From assembly GCA_024743115.1 (NCBI GenBank), contig JANSXC010000026.1, positions 1 through 64,000 on the forward strand: a DNA stretch of 64,000 nucleotides, in the 5' to 3' direction. How positions within the stretch are numbered: position 1 is the first letter of the stretch; each line of letters starts with the position of its first letter. The translations under genes were made by a program, and so were the position numbers. This DNA comes from a bacterium. Its GTDB lineage: Bacteria; Planctomycetota; UBA1135; UBA2386. Below the pieces are notes generated by a model that was not told the origin of the DNA, ran no database searches, and was given only the letters and a program-made list of their open reading frames with translations. This document shows positions 45,810-54,956 of this stretch, in pieces.

Positions 45810-47561
45810 ATGCTGTCGTCGCTTCGTATCGCCTTCGTCGTTCTTGTGTCTTGCCTCGCGGCGCTGCCCGCGCAGGGCGAGAACGCGGGCGAGCCCAAGG
45901 ACCCGTTCTTCGTCGAGGAGTTCGGCACGCCGGGCGATCCAGGCAGCTTCCGCGTGCGGTTCTGCCGCAATGGCGGCGGCATGTTCTCGCTGCAGCTCAT
46001 GGATCACTGGCAGAGCGTCGGAACCGGCAGCAAGTCGGAGCACGACAGCGGCGACTACATGCTGCTCTGCTACAACGGCGACAACGACGGTGGCGATCAC
46101 GCGCTGCGCGTCCGTGAGATCGGCGGACAGCCGGTCTTCCCGCAGAACCTGCTCGTCGACCGCTGGGCGGACAGAAAGCTGCCGGACGGCATCGAGTTCA
46201 CGATCCGTTCGAGCAGCGAGCTCGGTCCGGACGGTCAGCCGCGTGGGCTAGAGCTGCGCCGCACGCTGCGCCACGTGCCGGAAGAGCGCGGTTTCGTGCT
46301 CGAGTTCGGCCTGAAGAACTTCGACTTCGCGACGGTCGGCAACAGCTCGATCACGCTGGAGCTGCTCGGGCCCTGGCTCGTCAATCCGTCGCACACGACG
46401 CTGGTTGGCAACTCGTCGATCGCGATCGCGGTGCCGCAGTCAGAGGACGCGGAGTTCAGGCACCTGGTGCCGGCGACGGGCAAGGTGCAGCAGTTCGAGG
46501 AGATCGATCTGGCCGCGCTGAAGTTCGCGGGCACGACGAGCCGCTTCTTCGGCGCGTTCCTGCAGCCGCGCAACGAGCTCGCACCGCGTGCGATCAGCGG
46601 CCTGCTCGTCGACACCGGGCCGCGGCAGACGGACGAGCTGACCGAGACCAAGGCGGGCACGATGACCCGCATGCGGTATCGGATCACGCTGCCGATCCCC
46701 GCGGTGGGGCAGGAGACGGTTGCGAGCTACGGGCTCTACCTCGGCCCGAAGTCGTATCGCGTCTTCGAGACGCTGCCGCCGGTGATGCAGACGACGTTCG
46801 AGCCCGTGCTCGACGTCGATCTCGCGGGCGGCTGCTGCTTCGAGATTCCGGGCGCGCGGATGATGGCCAAGCTGCTGCTGACGCTGCTCGGCTGGTTCTT
46901 CGGCGTCCTCGGTAACTGGGGTTTCGCGATCATCACGCTCACGGTGCTCGTGCGCGGTCTGCTGCTGCCGCTGAACTTTCGCATGCAGAAGTCGATGCGC
47001 GCCTACAGCAGCAAGATGGCCGTGCTGAAGCCGAAGCTCGACAAGCTCAACGAGCAGTACGCCGACGATCCCAAGGCCAAGCAGCAGGCGATGATCGCGT
47101 TCCAGCGCGAGCACAAGATGATTCCGCCGATCGGCGGATGTCTGCCGATCCTGCTCACGATGCCGGTCTACATCGGCCTCTTCACCGCGCTGCGCACGGC
47201 CTACGACCTGCGCCAGCAGCCGTTCCTGGGCTGGATCCAGGACCTCAGTCTGTCGGACGCGCTGTTCGAGCTGCCGTTCTGGCCCGGCGCGTTCAACCTG
47301 CTGCCGCTGATCTGGATGGGAATGTTCATCTACCTGACGACGCGCCAGCCGCTGCCGACCGATCCGCAGCAGCGCTCCGTCCAGCGTATGATGCGCTTCA
47401 TGCCGCTGATCATGGGCGTCATGCTCTACGGCTATGCGTCGGCGCTGCTGCTCTACATGGTGACCTCGATGGTGTGGTCGCTGGGCGAGAGTGCGCTGGT
47501 GAAGAAGATCCTCGGCCCGGTCGATCCGAACGTCGCGTCGATGACGCCGACGCCGATGTAG
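45810..47561 (+). CDS. yidC: Membrane protein insertase YidC
   Basis: Inserts inner-membrane proteins with or without Sec. The 583-residue protein has a first hydrophobic segment (LRIAFVVLVSCLAALPAQG), a large periplasmic beta domain (about 40-350) and the conserved membrane core: GFAIITLTVLVRGLLLPLNF, SKMAVLKPKLDKLNEQYADD, GGCLPILLTMPVYIGLFTAL, FMPLIMGVMLYGYASALLLY. Start ATG 45810 is chosen for a signal-like N-terminus; the open frame also extends to a TTG at 45723. Confidence 0.93.
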   Translation: MLSSLRIAFVVLVSCLAALPAQGENAGEPKDPFFVEEFGTPGDPGSFRVRFCRNGGGMFSLQLMDHWQSVGTGSKSEHDSGDYMLLCYNGDNDGGDHALRVREIGGQPVFPQNLLVDRWADRKLPDGIEFTIRSSSELGPDGQPRGLELRRTLRHVPEERGFVLEFGLKNFDFATVGNSSITLELLGPWLVNPSHTTLVGNSSIAIAVPQSEDAEFRHLVPATGKVQQFEEIDLAALKFAGTTSRFFGAFLQPRNELAPRAISGLLVDTGPRQTDELTETKAGTMTRMRYRITLPIPAVGQETVASYGLYLGPKSYRVFETLPPVMQTTFEPVLDVDLAGGCCFEIPGARMMAKLLLTLLGWFFGVLGNWGFAIITLTVLVRGLLLPLNFRMQKSMRAYSSKMAVLKPKLDKLNEQYADDPKAKQQAMIAFQREHKMIPPIGGCLPILLTMPVYIGLFTALRTAYDLRQQPFLGWIQDLSLSDALFELPFWPGAFNLLPLIWMGMFIYLTTRQPLPTDPQQRSVQRMMRFMPLIMGVMLYGYASALLLYMVTSMVWSLGESALVKKILGPVDPNVASMTPTPM

Positions 47562-47660
47562 CGGCGCGATTCCCCAGCGCGGTTCAAGAGCCATGCGCCG
47601 GCCGGGCCCTTGTGACCACTCGGGGCTTCATGGGATTCGATGCCAGTCGGGAGAACCGTC

Positions 47661-48089
47661 ATGTCCTTGGCTGACTTTGACCAATGGGAAGGCGTAGTCC
47701 GAGACTGGGTGAGGTCTCTCGTGGCGACGCGGTGCAATGGTGTTGCCGGCGGTGGCGAACTCTCGGCAGTCAAAGTCGAGTACGGGCATGACGAGCTCTA
47801 CCTGACCGCGATCCCTGTCTTTGTGGGAACCGGCATGCACTTCGAGGCGCGTCCCATGGCTGGGGAGGGAGGGGACTTGGTCTTGGCCTCGGGCGACGAG
47901 TTTCGCCACAACTACGAGGAGTACGTCGCGCGGGTCGAGTCTTGGGCCATGGACGGTTGGCGGTCCGGCCACAATGAGGGGGTTCGAGGCTTCATAGGCC
48001 TTCATGACAACTTGTTCTTTCGAGACTTGGCGACCGGTGAGGCGTTCGAGGCGACGCAGGTCTTGCATCTGTTCGATCCACCGAGCTGA
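47661..48089 (+). CDS. Hypothetical accessory protein
   Basis: A 142-residue protein (MSLADFDQWEGVVRDWV, VKVEYGHDELYLTAIPVFVG), without signal or membrane segment. No family recognised. Start taken at ATG 47661 with an in-frame ATG at 47640 as alternative. Base composition is visibly less G+C-rich than yidC, as in the next genes, suggesting a transferred patch. Confidence 0.6.
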   Translation: MSLADFDQWEGVVRDWVRSLVATRCNGVAGGGELSAVKVEYGHDELYLTAIPVFVGTGMHFEARPMAGEGGDLVLASGDEFRHNYEEYVARVESWAMDGWRSGHNEGVRGFIGLHDNLFFRDLATGEAFEATQVLHLFDPPS

Positions 48090-48092
48090 TTC

Positions 48093-48218
48093 GTGGCCGT
48101 GCTCGTCGATTCCCGGCGCGGCGACCGGCTCTACCGAGCGGTCGTGGATGCGAACTTCGCCATCAACCGACGGCCCAGCCTGCGCGACGAGCCCGAGCCG
48201 GGTATCTTGGAGGCGTGA
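48093..48218 (+). CDS. Possible 41-residue ORF before DUF433 gene
   Basis: GTG 48093 opens a frame (VAVLVDSRRGDRLYRAVVDA, ending EPEPGILEA) whose stop overlaps the next start by GTGA. No family is recognised, so it could be only a spacer. Confidence 0.3.
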   Translation: MAVLVDSRRGDRLYRAVVDANFAINRRPSLRDEPEPGILEA

Positions 48219-48445
48219 CCTTCGATCGCATCACAGTCGATCCCGAACAGATGGCCGGTGTCCCATGCATCCGTGGGCTGCGGATCCCCGTAGCTACTGT
48301 GGTGGGCATGTTGGCTGACGGCATGAGCACGGAGCAGATCCTCGAAGCGTTCCCCGACCTCGTTGCCGAGGACGTCCAGGAGGCCCTGAGGTACGCATCC
48401 GACGCAGTTCGGGAGCGCGAGATCCCGCTCCGCCGAGCCGAGTGA
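48215..48445 (+). CDS. DUF433 domain protein (antitoxin-like)
   Basis: A 76-residue protein: [20 protein letters not shown] and a helix-turn-helix-like C-terminal half ([29 protein letters not shown]). DUF433 genes are typically paired with DUF5615 PIN-like genes, the arrangement here; they are regarded as antitoxins that bind their own operator. The start is GTG 48215 and the stop overlaps the next start (GTGA). Confidence 0.88.
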   Translation: MTFDRITVDPEQMAGVPCIRGLRIPVATVVGMLADGMSTEQILEAFPDLVAEDVQEALRYASDAVREREIPLRRAE

Positions 48446-48809
48446 AGTTTCTGGTCGACAATGCGGTGTCGCCCCTGGTGTCCGGGGCGCTTCGCGCAGC
48501 GGGCCATGACTCGGTGCATCTTCGAGATCGGGGCTTGCAGAGTGCGCCAGACACCACCGTCTTCGACCTGGCAGTCCAAGAGGGGCGGGTCGTCGTTTCA
48601 GCCGATACGGATTTCGGCACCCTGCTCGCAGTGCGTGCGGCGAAAGCCCGTCCGTCGTGTTGTTTCGGCATGGCGCGGAGAAGAGCCCGGGGCGGCAAGC
48701 TGCGATGTTGCTCGGAAGTCTCGACGAGCTGACCGAGCCGCTCCGCGTTGGCGCGCTCGTGACAATGGAGCCTACCCGGATTCGCATTCGCCAGCTTCCC
48801 CTGAAGTAA
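48442..48809 (+). pseudogene. DUF5615 PIN-like protein, frameshifted
   Basis: Starts at GTG 48442. The first frame gives [46 protein letters not shown] with PIN-like acidic residues, then at about 48651 switches out of the homologous frame and stops at 48732 after foreign residues. In the other frame the family sequence resumes ([28 protein letters not shown]-like [20 protein letters not shown]) and ends at TAA 48807-48809. One to four bases lost in the repeated TCCG would explain it. The toxin-like protein is thus truncated at about 96 residues. Confidence 0.8.
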
Positions 48810-49102
48810 CGCCGCGCCCAGGTGTCGAAGTCTGGCCACGAGACAGCGGGGTCTCTCTCGCTCGGGCGTGCTCGAGGCCCTCCCGCATTGCTGTCCTGCG
48901 TGCTGCTTCTTGTCCGCGCCGGCCTCGGAACCGCGATCAGGCCCGAGCGTCACTCGACGCCATCGAAGGAGAACCGCATTCTGCGCGTACAGCTCGGACC
49001 GCGGCGTCATTGTCCGACTGCGGAACCGCGTCTTCGGCGTGCGGGGCTCGACCCGGCGATCGGTCGGTTGCAGGGTTGCTGTGCCGAAGCTGTGACGGCC
49101 GC
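48810..49102. other. Gap without recognised gene
   Basis: About 290 bases between the broken DUF5615 gene and the stop of the pseudokinase gene. Open frames here are low-complexity antisense-type shadows; I see no tRNA, terminator with a T-run, or repeat. Confidence 0.4.
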
Positions 49103-50140
49103 TCAGCGCACCAGCACAAAGTCGATCTGCAGCGTGCCGTCGACGGTGCGGCGTGAGGTCGCCTGGCCGCCGTGGCCGAGCACAACGGTCTGCGTCAGGA
49201 ACAGGCCGAGGCCGTGGCCGTGGCCGCGCAGCAGGCGGCTCGGATAGAACGGTTCGAACGTGTGCGGCAGGCGCCACTGCGCGAGGGCCTGGCCACGCAG
49301 GGTGACCCGCAGGCGGGCGGCGCCCGCGAGCGCTTCGAGCGTGAGTTCGGTCGCGGTGCCCGCAGCGGACATCGCGTCGGCGAATCGCACCATCTCGGCG
49401 AGCGCGGGCGCGAGCTGGTCGGCGTCGCCCGTGACGACGTGGGCGCCCGGCGCAATGGTGACGCGCGCGGTCTCGTCGGGTGATTCGATGCGGGCGGCGA
49501 GTGCGGTCTGCACGAGGTCGGCGAGGTCGACCTCGTCCTGGCGGCGCGGGCCCTGCGTCGCGGTCGACAGCAGGCGCAGGCGGTCGAGGGTCTCTTGGAT
49601 GCGGTGCACGCCGTCGAGCGCGGCGCGGACCTGTTCGCGGCGGTCGCGTTCGAGGTTGGGATCGAGATTGGCGTGCAGCAGCTGCAGGTGGCCCGAGACG
49701 TAGAGCAGCGGGTTGTTGATCTCGTCGGCCATGCCATGGGCGAGATCGTGGAACACGTCGGTCCGCGGGCGGTCGCCGCCGAGCAGCGCCTGTTCGATCG
49801 TTGCCGCGAGCAGCCCGGGTTTGTCGGGGTAGACCAGCACGCGGGCATCGAGCCGCTGGCTCACCGCGCTCGCGTCGATCTCGCCCGCGACGTCGGTGAC
49901 GAGCACGATCCCGATCCGGCCCCAGATGTTGCGCAGCAGGCGGAGCGCGCCGACGTCCTCGGCCGGCTGCTCCGACAGATGGGCGACGAGCAGGTCGGGC
50001 TCGAAGCTCGCCATGGCTTCCGATTCGGCATGGATCGAGCCGAACGACCGCACTTCCGGGTTGAGCGGCAAGGTCCGGAGGTCGCTGGTCAGCCGGGGGT
50101 CTACCGGACCGACCACGGCGATGCGAACGGCGCGAGTCAT
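49103..50140 (-). CDS. Degenerate sensor histidine kinase with receiver-like N-terminus
   Basis: The 345-residue protein starts at ATG 50140. The N-terminal 110 residues resemble a receiver domain (VRIAVVGPVDPRLTSDLRTL, IVLVTDVAGEID). The dimerisation helix has GMADEINNPLLYVSGHLQLL where GxxHEINNPL is expected: Asp139 (codon at 49724-49726) replaces the phospho-His. The ATPase domain lacks the usual N-box Asn (PALAEMVRFADAM) and DxGxG (RGQALAQWRL) but keeps FEPFY and GHGLGLFL. It may be a pseudokinase. Confidence 0.8.
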   Translation of the reverse strand: MTRAVRIAVVGPVDPRLTSDLRTLPLNPEVRSFGSIHAESEAMASFEPDLLVAHLSEQPAEDVGALRLLRNIWGRIGIVLVTDVAGEIDASAVSQRLDARVLVYPDKPGLLAATIEQALLGGDRPRTDVFHDLAHGMADEINNPLLYVSGHLQLLHANLDPNLERDRREQVRAALDGVHRIQETLDRLRLLSTATQGPRRQDEVDLADLVQTALAARIESPDETARVTIAPGAHVVTGDADQLAPALAEMVRFADAMSAAGTATELTLEALAGAARLRVTLRGQALAQWRLPHTFEPFYPSRLLRGHGHGLGLFLTQTVVLGHGGQATSRRTVDGTLQIDFVLVR

Positions 50141-50289
50141 GCAGGATGGCGAGGCAATCAGCGAGCCACCGGGGTGATGGCTGGCGCGTAGCGTATCCCC
50201 TCCTATATCCGATGTCACCATACCTGCCATCCGGGTAGTCCCGCGGGGTGATCCCAATCTCCAGCGGGCACCCCGCGTTGACCGATATC

Positions 50290-50727
50290 ATGGCGGTGAC
50301 GGCAGACGGGAGCAACCACGGAGATTCGGGTGCTGGCTCGGGGCCGGGCCCCGACGACGTCGCGGGTTCTCCGGATTCCGGTTCGCGCGTCACGCTGCGT
50401 CGCGTCGAGGGGCCGATCGCCGCGGCGGGCGGCCCGCCGCCCGTCCAGCTGCTGCGCGAATACAAAGGCCTCACCGTCGCCGATCTCGGCCGCGACGAGA
50501 TCGTCGAGCGCCTGCCTGGCCAGGTTCGGACCGCGTTGCATCACCTGCAGCGCGGCGATGTGGCAGCCGCCGAACGGGCGCTGCCGGGCGAGTTCTGCCC
50601 GCTGCTGAACGGTCCGGGCTCGCAGCGTCGGTCCCGGCGATGGCCGTCGCTGCGGCTGACGCTCGTGCTCTGGCTGTTGGTGACTGCCGTTCTCGTCGCC
50701 TTCACGCTCGGCTCCTACTGGTTTTGA
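50290..50727 (+). CDS. Small tail-anchored hypothetical protein
   Basis: A 145-residue protein with a disordered Gly/Ser/Asp N-terminus, a helical middle (LREYKGLTVADLGRDEIVER, LHHLQRGDVAAAERA) and a single C-terminal membrane helix (LRLTLVLWLLVTAVLVAF). No family recognised. Start at ATG 50290, with GTG 50248 possible. Confidence 0.6.
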   Translation: MAVTADGSNHGDSGAGSGPGPDDVAGSPDSGSRVTLRRVEGPIAAAGGPPPVQLLREYKGLTVADLGRDEIVERLPGQVRTALHHLQRGDVAAAERALPGEFCPLLNGPGSQRRSRRWPSLRLTLVLWLLVTAVLVAFTLGSYWF

Positions 50728-50794
50728 CCCCGACCAGTTTTGCGCTGGCACCTGTGAAAGCGCACGGTGTTGCCCTTCACTAACCCGACCATCC

Positions 50795-51799
50795 ATGTCC
50801 GCGCCCGTCGACCTCACGCTGCAGATCGCCGACAGCTGCCCCGTGCCGCAGCTCAGCGTCGTCGTGCCGATCTACAACGAGCGCGACAACGTCCAGCCGC
50901 TCTACGAGTCGCTGACCTGGGCGCTTGCGGCGATGGATCGCCACTACGAGATCGTACTCGTGGACGACGGCAGCCGCGATGGCACGCGCGACGTGCTGCG
51001 CTCGATCGCGGCGAGTGACGAGCACGTGCGGCTCGTGATGTTCCGGCGCAACTACGGTCAGACGGCCGCGATGGCTGCCGGGTTCCGCGCCTGCCGCGGT
51101 CGCATCGTCGTCTCGATGGACGGCGATCTGCAGAACGACCCGGCCGACATCCATCGCCTCGTTGCCAAACTCGAAGAGGGCTACGACGTGGTCTGCGGCT
51201 GGCGCAAGAACCGTCAGGATCGCGTCTCGACGCGTCTGCTGCCGAGCCTCATCGCCAACTTCCTGATCGCGCGGGTCACGGGTGCGCATATCCACGACAC
51301 CGGTTGTTCCCTGAAGGCCTACCGCAGCTGGGTCGTTCGCAGCCTCACCCTCTACTCCGACATGCATCGCTTCCTCGCGGCGCTCGGTGTCGGCCTCGGC
51401 GCCCGCATCACCGAACTGCCCGTGCGCCACCATGCGCGCCGTGCGGGCGTCTCGAAGTACGGTCTCGGCCGCGTGTTTCGGGTGCTCGCGGACCTCGTCG
51501 GCATCAAGATGCTGATCCAGTTCGCAGCCCATCCGATCCGCTGGTTCACGCTGCTCGCGATCCCGCTGTTCGTGCTCGGCGTGTTCATGATGTTGCTCGG
51601 GTTCGTGCAGCTCAGCCACGGCGAGTGGAAGTGGTTCCATAGCGGCGGCTTCGACATGGCCGCGATCGGCGCCGGTTCGGTCGGGTTGTTGTTCGCGGGC
51701 AACGTGCTGATGCTCGGTTTCCTCGCCGAGCTGCAGATCCGCGTCTCGCGGTTCTTCCGTCACCGCACGGCCGTCACCGCGAAGGAGGCCAGTCTGTGA
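50795..51799 (+). CDS. Glycosyltransferase family 2, dolichol-phosphate-mannose-synthase-like
   Basis: A 334-residue enzyme: LSVVVPIYNERDNVQPLYES, VLVDDGSRDGT, and the donor-binding DGDLQND; then two C-terminal membrane helices (WFTLLAIPLFVLGVFMMLLG, AGSVGLLFAGNVLMLGFLAE). It transfers a sugar to a lipid carrier, probably polyprenyl phosphate. Its stop overlaps the next start (GTGA), linking it to the fusion gene. Confidence 0.9.
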   Translation: MSAPVDLTLQIADSCPVPQLSVVVPIYNERDNVQPLYESLTWALAAMDRHYEIVLVDDGSRDGTRDVLRSIAASDEHVRLVMFRRNYGQTAAMAAGFRACRGRIVVSMDGDLQNDPADIHRLVAKLEEGYDVVCGWRKNRQDRVSTRLLPSLIANFLIARVTGAHIHDTGCSLKAYRSWVVRSLTLYSDMHRFLAALGVGLGARITELPVRHHARRAGVSKYGLGRVFRVLADLVGIKMLIQFAAHPIRWFTLLAIPLFVLGVFMMLLGFVQLSHGEWKWFHSGGFDMAAIGAGSVGLLFAGNVLMLGFLAELQIRVSRFFRHRTAVTAKEASL

Positions 51800-54123
51800 G
51801 CGCGTCTGCGAGCCAGTCTGCCGGTGATGGGCCGCGGCCACACGTGTCCGTTGTCGTCGTGTTCACCACGAGCGACGTCAGTGCCCATCCGCAGGCGATC
51901 GTCGAGCAGATCGGGCGCGCGCTCGATCATGCCGGGCACACGCACGAGTTCGTGTTCGTCCTCGACGGTCCCGTCGGCCGGGTCGAGCACGAGTTGCGCG
52001 AGATATCCGGTGACCGGCCGATCGAGGTCGTGCAGCTCCAGGGCGGCGGGCTCGGCGAATCGATTGCGCTCTCGGCGGGCGTCGAGCGCGCGCGCGGCGA
52101 CTACATCCTCAATCTGCCGGCCTATCTGCAGATGGAGCCCGAGGACACCAGCAAGGTGATCACGGCGCTCGAGGCCGGCGCGGACTGCGTCGCGACGTGG
52201 CGCGTCGCGCGCGTCGATCCCTGGCTCAACCAGCTGCAGTCGCGCCTGTTCAACTTCGCGCTGCGGCTGATCATGAAGACGTCGTTCCACGACCTCAACT
52301 CGGGAACGCGTGGCTTCCGGCGCCAGGTGCTCGAAGAGGTCTCGGTCTACGGCGAGCTCTATCGCTTTCTGCCCGTGCTCGCATCCAGGCAGGGCTTCCG
52401 CACCGTCGAGGTCAAGGTGCGGCACCGTGAGGAGAAGGGGCGCGCGGGCTTCTACGGCATCGGCGTCTACCTGCGCCGGCTGCTCGACATCCTCGCGATC
52501 ACGTTCCTCGCGCGCTTCACCCAGAGGCCGCTGCGCTTCTTCGGCTACCTCGGCTTCACGGCTGCGGTGATGGGCACGCTGATGGCCACGTGGCCGCTCT
52601 ACCTCAAGATCTTCGAGAACGAGAGCCTCACGAATCGGCCGCTGTTCGTGATCGGGGCGATCCTCGCCGCGTTCGGCGTCCAGCTGATCGGTTTCGGTCT
52701 GATCGGTGAGATCATCATCTTTACGCAGGCGCCGAACCTGCGCGGCTACAAGATCGAGGAGATCGTCGAGGGGCTGGCCGAGTCGGCGCCGCGACATCTC
52801 GATGTGCCGATCGTCGAACGGCCCCGGAGTGGTGGCCAAAGTAGTGATTCGGTTGCCGGTAGCCCGGCGACTGGTAGTCCGGCGATTGGCGCCGCCGATG
52901 CGCCCGGCCCGGTGGCCGAGGACGGTGACGCGGCGGGTCACGGTGTGGGGGGCGGTGGCGCGGCGGCGCGCGGCTCTTCCGAGTCGTCGTCGGCGGTCGC
53001 GACGGCCGCGGTAGCAGTCTCCGGCGCCAGTCTCGCCGCGACATCGAACGGGGATGCCCACGCGATCGTAGCGGTGCCCGCCGAGGCGCCACCGCTACGC
53101 GTGCGCGAGATTCTGCCGGGCGAGGACGCGCGCTGGGACGCGTTCGTGAGCCGCCATCCCCAGGGCACGTTCTTCCACCTGACCGGCTGGTCGCGCGTTG
53201 CACAGCAGACGTTCCGTCACGCGCCGCACCACCTCGTCGTCGAGCAGGGGCGCGAGTGGCTCGGCGTCCTGCCGCTGTTCCAGGTGAACAGCCTGTTCTT
53301 GGGCCGCAACTTCATCAGCACGCCCTACGCGGTCTACGGCGGCGTGCTGGCCGAGCACGAGACGGCGCAGGCCGCGCTGCTCGAACACGCGGGCGCGCTC
53401 GGCAAGGAGAGCGGCGCCGGATACGTCGAGCTGCGACACCTCGAGGAGCGGCCCGGTGAACGCCCGCAGTCACCGCTCTACGTGACCTACCGTCGGGATC
53501 TGCCTGACGACCCGGAACAGGTGCTGCCGTCGTTGCCGAAGAAGGCGCGCGCCGAGTGTCGCTACGCGATCAAGGCCGGCGTCGAGATCCGGCCCGATTG
53601 CTCGGTCGATCAGCTCTACGAGCTGTTCACGATCAACAAGCGGCGGCTCGGATCGCCGGCACTGCCGAAGCGCTGGTTCGATGCGCTCGTCGCCGAGTTC
53701 GGCAAGGCGGTCGTGATCCATCGCGCCGTCGACGCCCAGGAGCGCACGCTCGCGGCCGTGATGAGCTTCTGCTTCAAGGACACGGTCTACGCCTACTACT
53801 CGGGCGCGGTCGACCTCGCGAACGACAAGGGCGTCAACAACTACATCTACTGCGGGATCATGGAGTGGGCCGCGAGCAAGGGCTACGCGCGCTTCGACTT
53901 TGGCCGCAGTCGGGCGGATTCGGGGCCGGCGAAGTTCAAGAAGCACATGGGCTTCACCGCGGAGCCGCTGCACTACGAGTACCTGCTCGTCGGCGATGGT
54001 GCCAAACTGCCGGAATTCCATCCCGGCAATCCGCGGCTCGCGCTGCCGCGCCGCGTGTGGTCGCGCATGCCGATGTTCCTCACGAACCGCCTCGGCGGTC
54101 GGCTGTCGCGTTACCTGCCCTGA
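51796..54123 (+). CDS. GT2-like domain fused to FemAB-type acyltransferase
   Basis: A 775-residue protein. Residues about 17-260 align with the preceding GT2 enzyme, but the catalytic sites are altered: LDGPVG in place of VDDGS, and LNLPAYLQMEPED where the neighbour has SMDGDLQNDPAD, so the DxD is missing. Two membrane helices (FGYLGFTAAVMGTLMATWPL, FVIGAILAAFGVQLIGFGLI) and a low-complexity linker of about 100 residues follow. Residues about 430-775 are FemAB-like, close to the PEP-CTERM/XrtA-associated type (YVELRHLEERP, YAYYSGAVDLANDKGVNNYI, FDFGRSRADSGPAKFKKHMG). It probably acylates or links an aminoacyl group to a glycan or lipid. Confidence 0.85.
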   Translation: MSASASQSAGDGPRPHVSVVVVFTTSDVSAHPQAIVEQIGRALDHAGHTHEFVFVLDGPVGRVEHELREISGDRPIEVVQLQGGGLGESIALSAGVERARGDYILNLPAYLQMEPEDTSKVITALEAGADCVATWRVARVDPWLNQLQSRLFNFALRLIMKTSFHDLNSGTRGFRRQVLEEVSVYGELYRFLPVLASRQGFRTVEVKVRHREEKGRAGFYGIGVYLRRLLDILAITFLARFTQRPLRFFGYLGFTAAVMGTLMATWPLYLKIFENESLTNRPLFVIGAILAAFGVQLIGFGLIGEIIIFTQAPNLRGYKIEEIVEGLAESAPRHLDVPIVERPRSGGQSSDSVAGSPATGSPAIGAADAPGPVAEDGDAAGHGVGGGGAAARGSSESSSAVATAAVAVSGASLAATSNGDAHAIVAVPAEAPPLRVREILPGEDARWDAFVSRHPQGTFFHLTGWSRVAQQTFRHAPHHLVVEQGREWLGVLPLFQVNSLFLGRNFISTPYAVYGGVLAEHETAQAALLEHAGALGKESGAGYVELRHLEERPGERPQSPLYVTYRRDLPDDPEQVLPSLPKKARAECRYAIKAGVEIRPDCSVDQLYELFTINKRRLGSPALPKRWFDALVAEFGKAVVIHRAVDAQERTLAAVMSFCFKDTVYAYYSGAVDLANDKGVNNYIYCGIMEWAASKGYARFDFGRSRADSGPAKFKKHMGFTAEPLHYEYLLVGDGAKLPEFHPGNPRLALPRRVWSRMPMFLTNRLGGRLSRYLP

Positions 54124-54142
54124 TCGGGTATCCCGGGCGGCG

Positions 54143-54370
54143 ATGGCGCGCGACAACGTCGAACATACCCGCTGGTCTCCCGGGCTGATCGGGTTCTATC
54201 TGAGCTGTGCCGGCACCGCGATGGGGTCGACGATCGCGGCGTCGGGCTGGTTCTTCTTCGGCTCCAAAGGCGCGATCGTCGTCGGCGCGCTCCTCGCGGT
54301 CGTGTCGATCGTGTTCTGCTTCGTCAGCCTGCACGCCGCGCGCCAGAAGCCCGGGAACGGCGCGGACTGA
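54143..54370 (+). CDS. Small two-helix membrane protein
   Basis: 75 residues from ATG 54143 with two hydrophobic helices (LIGFYLSCAGTAMGSTIAAS, AIVVGALLAVVSIVFCFVSL). It sits 19 bases after the GT2-FemAB gene and may assist it; no known family. Confidence 0.6.
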   Translation: MARDNVEHTRWSPGLIGFYLSCAGTAMGSTIAASGWFFFGSKGAIVVGALLAVVSIVFCFVSLHAARQKPGNGAD

Positions 54371-54389
54371 ACCGACGGTCGGCGTGCCG

Positions 54390-54956
54390 TCAGCGGCCGA
54401 GGTACCAGTCCACCGCGGTTGCGAGGTCGTCGGCGACGTGATCCGCCGTGAACCCCGCGGCAGCGAGCTTTTCGGCTTCCGCGGCGAACGGCTTGCCCGA
54501 CCGCACGTGCACGGTCCGCAGCGGCAGGTCCTTGGCCATGAGCAGGTCGCGGGCGCTGTCGCCGACGAGCAGGCCGTCTTCGAACGATACGTCCAGCAGT
54601 CCCTCGGCCTCGTGCAGCAGACCGGCCGCCGGCTTGCGGCACGTGCACGGTCCGCCATAGGGGCCGTCGAAGTCGGGGTGGTGGGGGCAGTGCAGATAGG
54701 CCAGCGGCAGGCGGTCGAGGCGTTGGTGCAGCGTTTCGTGCACGCGCGCCAGGCCCGTCTGGGTGTAGAGGCCGCGCGCGATGCCGCTCTGGTTGGTCAC
54801 GATCACGATCCGCACGTCCGCCGCGGCGAGCCGGTGCAGCGCTTCGACGACTCCGGGCAGCAACACGAGCTGGTCCGGATGGGTGATGAAGCTCTGCTCG
54901 CGATTGATCGTGCCGTCACGATCGAGGAACGCGGTTCTGCCGCCGGGTGTCGTCAC
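54390..54956 (-). CDS. gmhB: D-glycero-D-manno-heptose 1,7-bisphosphate phosphatase (HAD)
   Basis: A 188-residue HAD-superfamily histidinol-phosphatase-like protein: FLDRDGTINREQSFI, VTNQSGIARGLY, the Cys/His zinc loop (HCPHHPDFDGPYGGPCTCRK) and LLVGDSARDLLMAKD. GmhB enzymes make heptose precursors of surface glycans. The GTG start at 54956 overlaps the upstream gene (GTGA). Confidence 0.9.
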   Translation of the reverse strand: MTTPGGRTAFLDRDGTINREQSFITHPDQLVLLPGVVEALHRLAAADVRIVIVTNQSGIARGLYTQTGLARVHETLHQRLDRLPLAYLHCPHHPDFDGPYGGPCTCRKPAAGLLHEAEGLLDVSFEDGLLVGDSARDLLMAKDLPLRTVHVRSGKPFAAEAEKLAAAGFTADHVADDLATAVDWYLGR

